Positions 1 through 9,586 of a stretch of 64,000 nucleotides of DNA are shown here, piece after piece. Within the stretch, counting starts at the first letter, position 1; each line of letters opens with the position of its first letter. The notes below the pieces were generated by a model. That model was not told the origin of the DNA. It ran no database searches and worked only from the letters and a program-made list of their open reading frames with translations. The translations under genes and the position numbers were made by a program. The stretch comes from Soehngenia sp. (GTDB lineage Bacteria; Bacillota; Clostridia; Tissierellales; Tissierellaceae): assembly GCA_024637045.1 (NCBI GenBank), contig JAGXFX010000003.1, forward strand, positions 1-64,000. The letters run 5' to 3'.

Positions 1-2
1 AA

Positions 3-155
3 CGATACAAGATAGAAGCAAAAAATGGAGAACTAAAAAATAGACATGGTTATGATACTGCATCATCATCAGGTTTAATTGGCATGAACATGCAAGGAGC
101 CTTAACAATATTTGCAGTAAATATCAAGAGAATAATCACGTTATTAGGGAAATAA
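3..155 (+). CDS. IS1182-like transposase, C-terminal end (5' end outside window)
   Basis: An open frame enters from the left edge and ends at TAA 153-155, giving about 50 residues. They read RYKIEAKNGELKNRHG, then a YDTASSSGL stretch and a hydrophobic tail ending RIITLLGK. The E-K-N-G-E-L-K-N-RHG motif followed by GLxGMxxQGALTxFxxNxKRI is what I recall for the end of the DDE domain of IS1182-family transposases; the motif is seen, the family assignment is from memory. A hairpin with a T-rich tail follows the stop directly. The start and most of the catalytic domain lie outside the window, so intactness cannot be judged. Confidence 0.7.
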   Translation, partial: RYKIEAKNGELKNRHGYDTASSSGLIGMNMQGALTIFAVNIKRIITLLGK

Positions 156-180
156 GGAGCAAAACTCCTTATTTTTATTA
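154..180 (+). terminator. Terminator after the transposase
   Basis: AAGGAG and CTCCTT flank a 5-base loop and are followed by ATTTTTATTA. The stem begins inside the transposase stop codon. Confidence 0.6.
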
Positions 181-187
181 TTAAAAA

Positions 188-222
188 CTAACATTTTCTT
201 AAAACATTAAGAAAAATGTTAG
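188..222. repeat. Inverted repeat, possible IS end structure
   Basis: CTAACATTTTCTTAA (188-202) pairs with TTAAGAAAAATGTTAG (207-222) across a 4-base loop, with one bulged base. It lies just beyond the transposase terminator and has no T-tract. It may belong to the IS end or be a second weak terminator. The rest of 223-480 holds only the hairpin at 351-374 and no convincing gene. Confidence 0.4.
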
Positions 223-350
223 TGAAAGAATTTATTATTAAATTTTGGATTGAATTGCAGGGGGTTTATCAGTGGCCTCTTTCCATGCTGCCCCGCATAT
301 AGAATCATACTCCTAAACTTCACAATTTTTATACTATATGCAGCAACAAA

Positions 351-374
351 GAGACCTTCAGGGTCTCATTTTTT
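351..374 (+). terminator. Hairpin plus T-tract in intergenic DNA
   Basis: GAGACC and GGTCTC flank a 5-base loop, followed by ATTTTTT. It may be a leader attenuator or the terminator of a lost gene upstream of the ADP-ribosylglycohydrolase. Confidence 0.5.
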
Positions 375-505
375 CTGCAAGTCAAGCATCAGTCAATTAT
401 TGAAAAATATAATGATTTTCATAGATTTAATTAACAAGAAGTAGCAGTGGGTATAATCAAAATGAGTGTTTACAGGGACAATCCACATGCAAGGGAGGAA
501 CTAAC

Positions 506-1345
506 ATGATAGGAGCAATAATCGGAGATATAGTAGGATCAAGATTTGAATGGGACAACCATAAGTCAAAGGAGTTTGAACTATTCACACATGAATGCCA
601 CTTCACAGATGACACAGTATTAACCATGGCAATAGCAAAGGCCATTATGGAAACAGAAAAAACAATCGAGCCTTCACCAGGCAGATACGGCTTTGATTCA
701 GATTATTACAAACTACTTAGTGAAATGAGCATAAAATTTATGCAGGAAATTGGCAGAAAGTATCCCTATGCAGGCTATGGAAGAAGATTCCACGGCTGGT
801 TGTTCTCAAATAACCCCACGCCATATAACAGCTACGGAAACGGATCAGCAATGCGAATAAGCCCTGCAGGTTTTGCAGCAAGATCTGAAACAGAAGCAAT
901 AAGTCTTACAAAAGCAATAACAGAGATAACCCATGATCATGAAGATGGATTAAAGGGAGCAGAAGCAACAACAATGGCAATATATATGGCAAGGCAAGGA
1001 AATTCAAAAGATGAAATAAAAGAAAAGATTTCAACAGAATACTATCCACTCCACTTTATGCTGGATGATATCAGAGAAGAATACACATTTGACGTATCCT
1101 GTCAGGGGAGCGTACCCCAGGCAATAAAAGCATTTCTGGAATCAGATTCATTCGAAGATACAATCCGTACGGCAATATCAATCGGAGGCGACAGCGATAC
1201 AATTGCAGCAATAGCTGGAGCAATTGCAGAGGCACATTACGGAGTACCAGAGGAACTTGAAAAGGAAGCCTTGGAATATCTGGATGATGAGCTAAGAGGA
1301 ATATATGAGGACTGGCAGGAATTCATATCTGGATGTTATAATTGA
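506..1345 (+). CDS. ADP-ribosylglycohydrolase family protein
   Basis: This 279-residue protein belongs to the ADP-ribosylglycohydrolase (DraG/ARH) fold, binuclear-metal enzymes that remove ADP-ribose from proteins, nucleic acids or small molecules. Seen: MIGAIIGDIVGSRFE at the N-terminus, the metal-binding FTDDT at residues 33-37, and the C-terminal GGDSDT at about 227-232 followed by AAIAGAIAEAHYG. These are the characteristic acidic ligands. The ATG follows GGGAGG by 7 bases. No signal peptide or membrane segment is evident, so it is cytoplasmic. It ends 35 bases before the preferred addB start and is likely co-transcribed with addBA. The substrate is unknown; the neighbourhood would allow a nucleic-acid or repair substrate, but that is inference. 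Confidence 0.88.
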   Translation: MIGAIIGDIVGSRFEWDNHKSKEFELFTHECHFTDDTVLTMAIAKAIMETEKTIEPSPGRYGFDSDYYKLLSEMSIKFMQEIGRKYPYAGYGRRFHGWLFSNNPTPYNSYGNGSAMRISPAGFAARSETEAISLTKAITEITHDHEDGLKGAEATTMAIYMARQGNSKDEIKEKISTEYYPLHFMLDDIREEYTFDVSCQGSVPQAIKAFLESDSFEDTIRTAISIGGDSDTIAAIAGAIAEAHYGVPEELEKEALEYLDDELRGIYEDWQEFISGCYN

Positions 1346-1380
1346 ATCAACAAACATCGTTAGCATCGAGGAGGAAGCAA

Positions 1381-4300
1381 ATGAAAATCATTGCAGGAAG
1401 AGCAAAATCCGGTAAGTCATCCTACATCTATGATGAAATAAAAAATGAAATGGACAGCAACCCAGATGGGAGCTGTATACTTATTGTGCCTGAAATAATG
1501 ACATTCAAGGGTGAAAGCGACATAATCGAAAGATTTAATGAAACCGGCATAATGAATATCAGAATTACAAGCTTTGCAAGATTGGTTAATACAATCCTGG
1601 AAGAAATGGGCGGAAGTGATCTTCCTGATATTACTTTATTTGGTAAGCTGATGCTCTTAAAGAGAGTATTTGATAAGAATGCAGATCAGCTTATGCTCTA
1701 CAAAAAAGTAGCAGGTCATCAGGGTTTGCTGGTAGAGTTTGAAAGATTGATCAGAGAATTAAAGGAAAGCAGAATAACTCCAGAAGATATTGAAAGAGTT
1801 ATTCAAAATACCGAAAGGTCATTGACTAAAAGGAAGCTTATAGATATAAAGCTTCTTTTTAAAGAGTACAATAAGTTGACAAAAGGGAATTTTCTTGACG
1901 AAGAAGACAAAGTAGAGCTAGCAATTTCAAAAATAAAAGATTCCAAACTTATAAAGAATTCAAAGATCTGGATAGATGGCTATGAAAGCTTTGACAAACA
2001 AAAGCTTGCCCTAATAAAGACATTAAAGGATCATGCAAAGGATATGGAAATATCCTTAAATATTGACACCAATTATCTAAACGAAGATGAATCCTATGAA
2101 GACTTGGAAGTATTTAAAATTATTTCAGATACATACAATACCCTGGATGGGATGTTTAATGACGAAATAAGCATACATCCTCTTCAAAATGGTGAATCAA
2201 TGAAACCGGAAATCCAGGCAATTGAAAAAAATCTGTTCTCACTTGAACCAAAAGCATACGAGGAAGAAACAGAAAACATAAGAATAGCTTCTGCCATGAA
2301 CCCATACACAGAAGTTGAAAAAGTAGCAAATGTTATCTGCTCATTGGTAAGGGATGAAGAGTACAGATGGAAGGACATTAAGATTGCAACAAGCGATCTT
2401 AATTCATATAGTTTGGATTTAAAAAAGGTATTTGGAAGATACGATATTCCTTACTATATGGATGAAAGGAAGGACATCCTCTCGAATGCCATTGTAAAGA
2501 ACATCCTTTCCTTGATGGACATGCTGGCTGATAACTTCAGCACAGAAACCGTCTTTAATTACCTGAAAAGTGGATTTTCATCATTAAAAAAGATGGATGA
2601 GAACAATCAACCTGTACCAATTGAACTTAACGATATAAATGAAATGGAAAATACGGCACTTAAATATGGAATTCAAGGTGACAAATGGTTCCAGGATAAT
2701 AATCCACAGCTAAATGAGGATGAAGAAGATTTTAGAAAAATCTTTGCATCTGAGTTTGATAACATACGGCATGAGTTCAGGAAGCTCAAGACCGTAGGTG
2801 AATATTCTAAGTTTATTCTGGATTTCCTGGAACATCAGGACATGCACAAAAAAGTAACCGATGAGATTTCAGAGTATGAAAAGAACAATATGTTTGAAGA
2901 AGCCAGTGAAATGTCACAGGCTTGGAACAGTGTGATGGAAGTACTTGAGCAAATGGTTCTAATTGCAGAGAAGGAGCGGGTTTCAGTAACAGAGTACATA
3001 AAGATCCTGGAAGCAGGCTTAAGTGAGATTAGAATCAGAACCATCCCTCCAATTATCGACAGTATTGAAATCGGAAATATAAACAATATCTCAGTAAAGG
3101 AATCCAAAGTACTGTTTATCATGGGAATGAATGAAGGAGCAATCGGAAATACCCGTGAGAGAGGACTGTTATCAGATGATGACAGGGAAGAATTTATTAA
3201 AAATGATATTGATATAGACAGCGGCTCTGTTTTTCAGGCATATAAGGACAACCATATCCTCTACAAGCTCTTTACAGTTCCAAAGGACAAACTGATGGCA
3301 ACATATCCACTGGCAGGCGGTTCAGGGGATTCCCTGCAGCCATCACTATATATCAGCACCCTGGAGACGATCTTTGCTTCTCTAGAAGAAGAGACAGATT
3401 TGTGGAGAAAAGACGAGTTTGAGGACATTACCCTGGAATCAATTACATCCGATTCCTTGATTAAGAACCTAAGGCTATTTATAAAAGGAGAAGAAATTAA
3501 TCCAGTATGGCTTGCAGTCTACAAATGGTATGAAGAGAACGACAACAAAAAAGCTGAAGAAATAATAGAAAGACTGACCCATAAAAAGGAAGTTCCAAAA
3601 CTGGATTCTGAAATAATAAAAAATCGATTTGATGATAAGTTAAGCATGACCGTTTCCAAACTTGAGACCTACTCTGAATGTCCATTTAAATACTTTGTTG
3701 AAAACATCCTTTCACCAAAGGAAAGGACAATTCAAAAGGTTGAATTCTACGATATCGGAAACGAATATCACGATGTCCTTGAAGAATACATCAAGAAGTT
3801 GATCCAGGAAAAAAGGGACATATCAGATATGGATGATGAAGATGCAGACCAGCTGATTAAAGAATCCATTGAAATAGTGAGAAACATGGATTCCGAAAGA
3901 AAGTACACATTTGCATCCAGCAGTCGTAACGACTATATCCAGAAGAAGCTTGAAAGAGTATTATACAGAAATGCAAGGATAATAATGACCCAGATACAAA
4001 GAGGAAAGTTCAGACCAAGAGCTGTTGAACTCAGAATCGGAAAGTTTGGAAGAGACGAAAGGGAGTACGAGCATATTGATCCAGTAACAATGAGGGTTGA
4101 GGATACTCCAGTTGAACTAAGGGGAAAAATTGACCGGGTTGATATGTATGAGGATGAGAGTGGTGATATCTATGTAACAGTAATAGACTACAAATCATCG
4201 TCAAAAGCTCTGGATCTCTGCTTTGCATACGAAGGACTGCAAATGCAGCTTCTTGTATATGTAAATGCACTTATTGAAAAGGGAGATACACTGCTTGGAA

Positions 4301-4800
4301 GGAAGCCAAAGATTGCAGGAGTCTATTATCACCATGTCGATGACCCCATTATTGACAAGGATGTAAAAGACCTTGATCAACAGATACTTAGGAAACTAAA
4401 GCTAAAGGGATATACTCTAGCAGATGGGGATATTATACTGAGCATAGATGAAAGAGCAAATGGCTACGGATCAGATATTATCCAGGCCGGTATCAAGAAG
4501 GATGGATCAGTATCATCGAGGTCAAAGACACTGACAGAAGATCAGTTCGACGACTTCTTAGCATATATAGATAAAAAGGTCCATGAAATCTCCTCAAATA
4601 TCATAAATGGAAACTTTGAAATCTTACCGTACAGCTTTGAATACAAGCAGAAAGCCTGTACCTATTGCGACTATGCAAGCGTATGTCAGTATGATGAGAC
4701 AGATGATGACAGACCAAGATTTATAAGCAGAACTGAAGATGAGACTCTTATGAAGCGAATTTCAGGCAAGGGAGTGAGTGCAGACAATGGAATGGACTAA
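1381..4800 (+). CDS. addB: ATP-dependent helicase/nuclease AddAB, subunit B
   Basis: AddB is the partner of AddA in the AddAB double-strand-break resection complex, the Firmicutes counterpart of RecBCD. Its degenerate helicase scans for Chi and its C-terminal RecB-like nuclease cuts one strand. Seen: a P-loop-like GRAKSGKS at residues 6-13, a first iron-sulfur cysteine in YSECPFKYF (about 765), the nuclease motif IDYKSS (about 935) followed by a YEGLQMQLLVY Q-motif, and CTYC-x5-C (about 1092-1101) supplying the remaining cluster cysteines. I chose ATG 1381 (1139 residues) because GAGGAGGAAG lies just upstream. A TTG at 1342 would overlap the preceding stop and has no comparable site. The 3' end overlaps addA, so the two are translationally coupled. 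Confidence 0.95.
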   Translation: MKIIAGRAKSGKSSYIYDEIKNEMDSNPDGSCILIVPEIMTFKGESDIIERFNETGIMNIRITSFARLVNTILEEMGGSDLPDITLFGKLMLLKRVFDKNADQLMLYKKVAGHQGLLVEFERLIRELKESRITPEDIERVIQNTERSLTKRKLIDIKLLFKEYNKLTKGNFLDEEDKVELAISKIKDSKLIKNSKIWIDGYESFDKQKLALIKTLKDHAKDMEISLNIDTNYLNEDESYEDLEVFKIISDTYNTLDGMFNDEISIHPLQNGESMKPEIQAIEKNLFSLEPKAYEEETENIRIASAMNPYTEVEKVANVICSLVRDEEYRWKDIKIATSDLNSYSLDLKKVFGRYDIPYYMDERKDILSNAIVKNILSLMDMLADNFSTETVFNYLKSGFSSLKKMDENNQPVPIELNDINEMENTALKYGIQGDKWFQDNNPQLNEDEEDFRKIFASEFDNIRHEFRKLKTVGEYSKFILDFLEHQDMHKKVTDEISEYEKNNMFEEASEMSQAWNSVMEVLEQMVLIAEKERVSVTEYIKILEAGLSEIRIRTIPPIIDSIEIGNINNISVKESKVLFIMGMNEGAIGNTRERGLLSDDDREEFIKNDIDIDSGSVFQAYKDNHILYKLFTVPKDKLMATYPLAGGSGDSLQPSLYISTLETIFASLEEETDLWRKDEFEDITLESITSDSLIKNLRLFIKGEEINPVWLAVYKWYEENDNKKAEEIIERLTHKKEVPKLDSEIIKNRFDDKLSMTVSKLETYSECPFKYFVENILSPKERTIQKVEFYDIGNEYHDVLEEYIKKLIQEKRDISDMDDEDADQLIKESIEIVRNMDSERKYTFASSSRNDYIQKKLERVLYRNARIIMTQIQRGKFRPRAVELRIGKFGRDEREYEHIDPVTMRVEDTPVELRGKIDRVDMYEDESGDIYVTVIDYKSSSKALDLCFAYEGLQMQLLVYVNALIEKGDTLLGRKPKIAGVYYHHVDDPIIDKDVKDLDQQILRKLKLKGYTLADGDIILSIDERANGYGSDIIQAGIKKDGSVSSRSKTLTEDQFDDFLAYIDKKVHEISSNIINGNFEILPYSFEYKQKACTYCDYASVCQYDETDDDRPRFISRTEDETLMKRISGKGVSADNGMD

Positions 4801-7800
4801 AGAACAGAAACGGATAATTGACCTAAGAGATTCCAATGTACTTGTATCTGCAGCAGCAGGTTCAGGTAAAACCGCTGTACTTGTGGAAAGGGTAATACAG
4901 CTTGTAAGAGATCAGAACGAAGAAATCGACAACTTTCTTGTTGTTACATTTACCAATGCGGCAGCAGCAGGCATGAAGCAGAAGATACAAAAGGCCCTTG
5001 TTAAAGCTGTAAAGGAAGGGACAAATACAAGACACTTGCGAAAGCAGCTGAGTCAATTAAGCAAGGCACAAATTACGACCTTTCACTCATTCTGTCTGGA
5101 TGTAATAAAGGGTCACTTCAATGAAGTCGGACTGGATCCCGGATTTAAAATCGGAGATATGAATGAGCTTGAAAGCATATACAGAGACGTGATTGACCAG
5201 GTGTTGGAAGAGTCATACAAGGAAGGCAGCGAATCATTTAAGACACTAGTCGAAAGCTTTTCAAGCAACAGATACGACACTGAAATTTTTGATCAGGTAG
5301 ACAGGGTCTACAAATTTATCCAAAGCTTTCCTGAACCCCTTAAATGGATCAACAAGAGTGTTGAACTACTCCAGATGTCCAAGGATGAGCTCGATGGTTC
5401 AAGATGGAACCAGGAGCTGTTTAAGTACGTCAGAATGCAACTAAACGGAGCAAGGAAGCTATTGGAAGAGGCAATCAAGATCAGTGAAATGCCAGAAGGA
5501 CCGGAAGTCTACATTGACTTTTTAAAGGAGGAGCTTGTTACAGTAGAAACCTTGATAACTTCAACAGATCAGGGACTAGAAAGATTTATCCAAACACTTT
5601 ATGGAGTGGAATACAAGAAAATGCCAGCAGCCACTGCAAAGAAATATCCTGAGATTGACCAGGAAACAAGAAGAAAGGTCAAGGAGGATTTAAGGGATAA
5701 AGCAAAAGATATTGTAACCTCAATAAAAGGCATATACATTTATGAAGATATCTCCGAATACACAGAAGACATTAATCATATGCATGAGCCAGTAAATGAA
5801 CTTAAAAATCTAGTAATAAAAGTCGATAAGCTGTACACAGAAAAGAAAAGGGAAATGTCTATTCTAGACTACAACGATCTTGAGCGCTATGCACTTCAGA
5901 TATTGACAGAAGAGCCGGAAGTTCCGGACTTGTCAACAGGTCTTTCGCCATCAGAAATAGCGCAGGAGTTTAAAAATAAGTTTAAGTACGTCTTTGTGGA
6001 TGAGTATCAGGACATCAATTCGAAACAGGAAGCAATAATAGATCAGATTAAAAGGGAAGACAATCTGTTTATGGTTGGAGATGTTAAGCAGAGCATCTAC
6101 AGGTTCAGACTGGCAGACCCAAGCATATTCAACTACAAGTACAATACCTTCCAAAAAGACAGAGAAGAGCTGGGCAGTGAAGATATTCACAGAGTAGTAG
6201 AGCTAAACAAGAACTTTAGAAGCAGAAGGGAAATCCTTGACTCAACGAACAATATCTTCAGCAGGATAATGTCTGAGGAAATTGGCGAAGTGGAATACAG
6301 TGAAAATGTATACCTTAATACCGGCAAAACAGACTTTCTAAACAAAGAGTCAGTTGAATTGAACCTCATTAATCTCAACAAGGAATCAAAAAACAGAGAT
6401 TACACAAGCGATGAGAATAACGACGATTCTGAAAGCACAGAAACAGTGGATGATGAACTTAAGTTTCTAAGTCAGGCGGAGTTTGAGGCAATCTTTGCAG
6501 CAAAAAAGGTCAAGAAACTCCTTCATGAATACACTCATGATGATTCAGATGAGAGACTTAGAAAAATTGAATACAAGGATATTGTAATACTTATCAGGGC
6601 TGTATCATCCTGGGCTGGTGTATTCGAAGAAGTGTTCAGAAAAGAAGGAATCCCCTTCTATTTTGACGGCGGAGGAGGATATTTCAGTGCAATGGAGATT
6701 CAGATAGTGCTAAATCTTCTTAAGCTCTTGGACAACACAAATCAGGATATACCACTCTTAAGTGTAATGAGATCCCCAATCGGCAATTTTTCAACCAGTG
6801 AGTTGACAGAAATCAGATCCAGATTCAAAAAAGGTACATTTGTAGATGCCTGCAAGAAGTATATAGATGGCTTTGAGGAAGGAACTGAAGCTGAACCAAA
6901 TGAGGTGTTGCAGCATAAGCTGGGGAACTTCTTCCAATTTTTATACAAGTGGACAAGCAAGAGCAGACTAATTAGGACAGATGATCTGATCTGGAAAATA
7001 CTGATGGAAACAGAATACTATGAAATAGTTGGCTCAATGCGAAATGGCAAGCTTAGACAGGCAAACTTAAGAATGCTTGTGGACCGTGCAAATGAGTACA
7101 CAAAAGGTAGAAGCAGAGGACTGTTTGACTTTCTGAAATACATTGAAAAAATATCAGAGAAGAAGGAAGACAAGACAAGCTCAGCAAAGACACTTGGTGA
7201 AAATGACAATGTGGTCAGACTGATGTCAATACACAACAGCAAGGGTCTGGAATTTCCGGTGGTGATACTCTGTGGACTGAACAAGGGCTTTAACAAGACA
7301 GATACCAGAAATCCGATTTTGATGCACAAGGACCTTGGAATAGGGTCGAAATATGTAGACTACAAGCAGAGAGTAAAAAAGGATACCCTTGGAAGGACAG
7401 CAATTGGGAAGAAAAATGAAATTGAAGGCTTGTCAGAGGAGATGAGAATTCTCTACGTGGGAATGACAAGGGCAATAGACAGACTCATCATGGTCGGAAC
7501 AATAAACAGCTTTGAAGAAAAGGCTAGCACCTGGACCTTTGGGAATGAAAAGTACTTTCTCTACAAGGCAAAGTCGTTTATGGACTGGATAGGCTTAAGT
7601 CTTTTCGGAGGGCTGGATTCTGAAGAGATCAGCAAGACGATAGAAAAGGGAGATCATGAGGACATCCACTTGAATATGATAAACACAGTGGATCTTGCAA
7701 AGGACAGAAAGGAAACAGAGAAATACAGCATTGAAGAAAAGCTGGAAGAAATACGAGCTTTCAATGATGAGGAGATTTATGACGAAGTCAACCGAAGGCT

Positions 7801-8491
7801 AAGCTTTAGCTATCCCTTTAAGGATTCAGGAAAAGCTCCTTCAAAGCTTTCAGTAACAAGTCTAAAGCATGCCAGTCTTGACCCGCAGGGTACAAAGCAT
7901 GATGTTCCAATACTATCGGAAATGTTAGGCTATGACGGTGATGCCAGCAAACTTGAGGATGGAATGAAGTTTGCTGGAGCAGAAATCGGAACCCTGGTCC
8001 ACCTGATATTGGAGCATATAGACTTAAAGGAAGAAATCAGCCTGGATGGACTAAAAAAGCAGATCCATGGATTTGTTGAAAGCAATATGATAACAGAAAA
8101 GCAGTTTGAATTTATTAAGGAAGTTTATATGGATAAAATCTATGGTTTTCTCATTTCCAGCATTGGAACCAGAATGAGAAAATCAACCTCCATTAAAAAG
8201 GAAGTTCCCTTTATCATCAAGAAAAAAGCAGCAGAGGTCTTCCATAATATAACTGGAGACGACTCAATCTTTATTCAAGGGATAATAGACTGCTACTTTG
8301 AAGAAGATGGAGAAATTGTAATTGTCGACTACAAAACAGACAGATTAAGAAACAGAACCCTTCAACAATTAGCAGATGAATACAGAGTACAGATAAATTC
8401 CTACAAGGAAGCGATTGAAAAGATCACCAAAAAAAGAGTAAAGGAATCATATCTTTACCTCTTCTCAGTTGGAGAAGAAGTACAGGTATAA
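4787..8491 (+). CDS. addA: ATP-dependent helicase/nuclease AddAB, subunit A
   Basis: AddA is the UvrD-type 3'-5' helicase and second nuclease of the AddAB recombination complex. Seen: WTKEQKRII (Q-motif region), Walker A AAAGSGKTAVLVERV near residues 23-37, FVDEYQDIN (Walker B), VGDVKQSIYRFR, LMSIHNSKGLEFPVV, EEMRILYVGMTRA, and at the C-terminus a RecB-family nuclease with IIDCYFEEDGEIVIVDYKTDR (about 1167-1185). At 1234 residues it has full family length. AAGGGAG lies 12 bases before ATG 4787; a GTG at 4778 is only 3 bases from it and is less likely. The gene overlaps the addB stop by 14 bases and ends at a strong palindromic terminator. Confidence 0.95.
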   Translation: MEWTKEQKRIIDLRDSNVLVSAAAGSGKTAVLVERVIQLVRDQNEEIDNFLVVTFTNAAAAGMKQKIQKALVKAVKEGTNTRHLRKQLSQLSKAQITTFHSFCLDVIKGHFNEVGLDPGFKIGDMNELESIYRDVIDQVLEESYKEGSESFKTLVESFSSNRYDTEIFDQVDRVYKFIQSFPEPLKWINKSVELLQMSKDELDGSRWNQELFKYVRMQLNGARKLLEEAIKISEMPEGPEVYIDFLKEELVTVETLITSTDQGLERFIQTLYGVEYKKMPAATAKKYPEIDQETRRKVKEDLRDKAKDIVTSIKGIYIYEDISEYTEDINHMHEPVNELKNLVIKVDKLYTEKKREMSILDYNDLERYALQILTEEPEVPDLSTGLSPSEIAQEFKNKFKYVFVDEYQDINSKQEAIIDQIKREDNLFMVGDVKQSIYRFRLADPSIFNYKYNTFQKDREELGSEDIHRVVELNKNFRSRREILDSTNNIFSRIMSEEIGEVEYSENVYLNTGKTDFLNKESVELNLINLNKESKNRDYTSDENNDDSESTETVDDELKFLSQAEFEAIFAAKKVKKLLHEYTHDDSDERLRKIEYKDIVILIRAVSSWAGVFEEVFRKEGIPFYFDGGGGYFSAMEIQIVLNLLKLLDNTNQDIPLLSVMRSPIGNFSTSELTEIRSRFKKGTFVDACKKYIDGFEEGTEAEPNEVLQHKLGNFFQFLYKWTSKSRLIRTDDLIWKILMETEYYEIVGSMRNGKLRQANLRMLVDRANEYTKGRSRGLFDFLKYIEKISEKKEDKTSSAKTLGENDNVVRLMSIHNSKGLEFPVVILCGLNKGFNKTDTRNPILMHKDLGIGSKYVDYKQRVKKDTLGRTAIGKKNEIEGLSEEMRILYVGMTRAIDRLIMVGTINSFEEKASTWTFGNEKYFLYKAKSFMDWIGLSLFGGLDSEEISKTIEKGDHEDIHLNMINTVDLAKDRKETEKYSIEEKLEEIRAFNDEEIYDEVNRRLSFSYPFKDSGKAPSKLSVTSLKHASLDPQGTKHDVPILSEMLGYDGDASKLEDGMKFAGAEIGTLVHLILEHIDLKEEISLDGLKKQIHGFVESNMITEKQFEFIKEVYMDKIYGFLISSIGTRMRKSTSIKKEVPFIIKKKAAEVFHNITGDDSIFIQGIIDCYFEEDGEIVIVDYKTDRLRNRTLQQLADEYRVQINSYKEAIEKITKKRVKESYLYLFSVGEEVQV

Positions 8492-8496
8492 TAACA

Positions 8497-8530
8497 AAAG
8501 AGGAGAGAATCTTAAGATTCTCTCCTCTTT
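8497..8530. terminator. Perfect 34-bp palindromic terminator between convergent genes
   Basis: AAAGAGGAGAGAATCTT is followed immediately by its exact reverse complement, giving A- and T-runs on both sides. It can therefore stop transcription of addA and of the minus-strand oxidoreductase. Confidence 0.85.
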
Positions 8531-8544
8531 CATATGCCTTGATA

Positions 8545-9219
8545 TTAATCAAGATCTTCTTGTATTATTTGACTCTCCTTGACATTTAGCTTTTCCAATG
8601 CATCCACTACTGCATCCATCATTGGCTCTGGTCCACATACATAAAAATGGTCATCTGGGGAAGTGATACTCTTTTTCAAGTACTCAGCATCAACACGACC
8701 ATGTGCACAACCCTCAACGTCCTCTTGGGACAGGATATTTAGAAAGTCTTCTCCCAGTATGGATTCAAATTCTTTTCGGTTGATGATATCCCTCTCTTCA
8801 CTGTTGGCAAATATCAGCCGGTTTCCGGATAGTTCACCTTTTTCATTGAGATCGCGAAGTATTGAAATAAAAGGCGTGACACCTGCTCCACCAGCAATGA
8901 AGGTTCCCTTTCCCTCGTAGTTTATTGCTCCAAATACAGCCTTTATTATCAGGGAGTCTCCTACATCCAGCTTTGACAACTCATTGGTAACCCCTTCATG
9001 ATCTGGGTAGATCTTGATTGTGAATTCCAGATAATCCTCAGACGGGAGTGATGTGAATGTAAAGGGATGTGCCTCATCCCGCCATCCATCCTTGTCAACG
9101 GCAATTTCAGCCGCCTGTCCAGGAATAAAGTCAATTTCATCAGACTTGTCAAAAGTAAAGCGCAATACATTATGTGTCACTTTTTCGATTGTTTTGATTG
9201 TTACAATTGTTTCTTCCAT
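8545..9219 (-). CDS. FAD/NAD(P)-binding oxidoreductase, ferredoxin-reductase type
   Basis: The protein has 224 residues and the ferredoxin-NADP-reductase fold. The N-terminal flavin-binding barrel shows FIPGQAAEI and HPFTFTSLPSE. The NAD(P)-binding half shows GTFIAGGAGVTPFISILR and the terminal FYVCGPEPMMDAV motif. No plant-type 2Fe-2S cysteine cluster or membrane segment is present, so an external electron partner is expected. The start is at METHIONINE 9219, because GGAGG lies 8 bases upstream; an ATG 15 bases earlier overlaps that site. It stands alone on the minus strand with its own upstream region and a shared terminator. The redox partner cannot be told from the context. Confidence 0.85.
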   Translation of the reverse strand: MEETIVTIKTIEKVTHNVLRFTFDKSDEIDFIPGQAAEIAVDKDGWRDEAHPFTFTSLPSEDYLEFTIKIYPDHEGVTNELSKLDVGDSLIIKAVFGAINYEGKGTFIAGGAGVTPFISILRDLNEKGELSGNRLIFANSEERDIINRKEFESILGEDFLNILSQEDVEGCAHGRVDAEYLKKSITSPDDHFYVCGPEPMMDAVVDALEKLNVKESQIIQEDLD

Positions 9220-9234
9220 TTCAAATACCTCCAC

Positions 9235-9586
9235 TTAAATTTATTTAGATTCAATTTCGAGCTTACTTTATTATCAACTTATATTTTTTTACCATACCTT
9301 TATTCTCTAACAACCCTTATATATTTTATTACCCTTTACAATAATATAGAATCAGCTCAAACAATAAAATATGGGAATCAAATGGAATGATTGAGATTTG
9401 ATAATTACTTAGTATCTTTTTCATAAAATTTCAGAAAAATGCGGCAATTAGATGGAAATATGCTGTAAATATTGTATAATGATTGTGATAGAATAAATCG
9501 AAAATGAAGCTAAAGCTTAGTCAAAAAAGTCGCTTAATAAAGTATAATACACTTCTTTTTAATCGAGTGTTTTAAGGAGGAAGATA
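9235..9586. promoter_or_regulatory. Divergent intergenic region with candidate -10 elements
   Basis: These 352 bases separate the minus-strand oxidoreductase from the plus-strand cluster and hold no convincing gene. TATAAT occurs at 9475-9480 and 9543-9548 on the plus strand, but matching -35 boxes are poor. The second lies about 40 bases before the start at 9587 and is the likelier promoter. Confidence 0.4.

Noticed and set aside
250..444. Open frame of 64 codons before the ADP-ribosylglycohydrolase
   Set aside because: It spans a terminator hairpin, has no ribosome site and no family-like pattern.
1342..1380. Upstream TTG start for addB
   Set aside because: It would overlap the preceding stop and lacks a ribosome site; ATG 1381 has GAGGAGG directly upstream.
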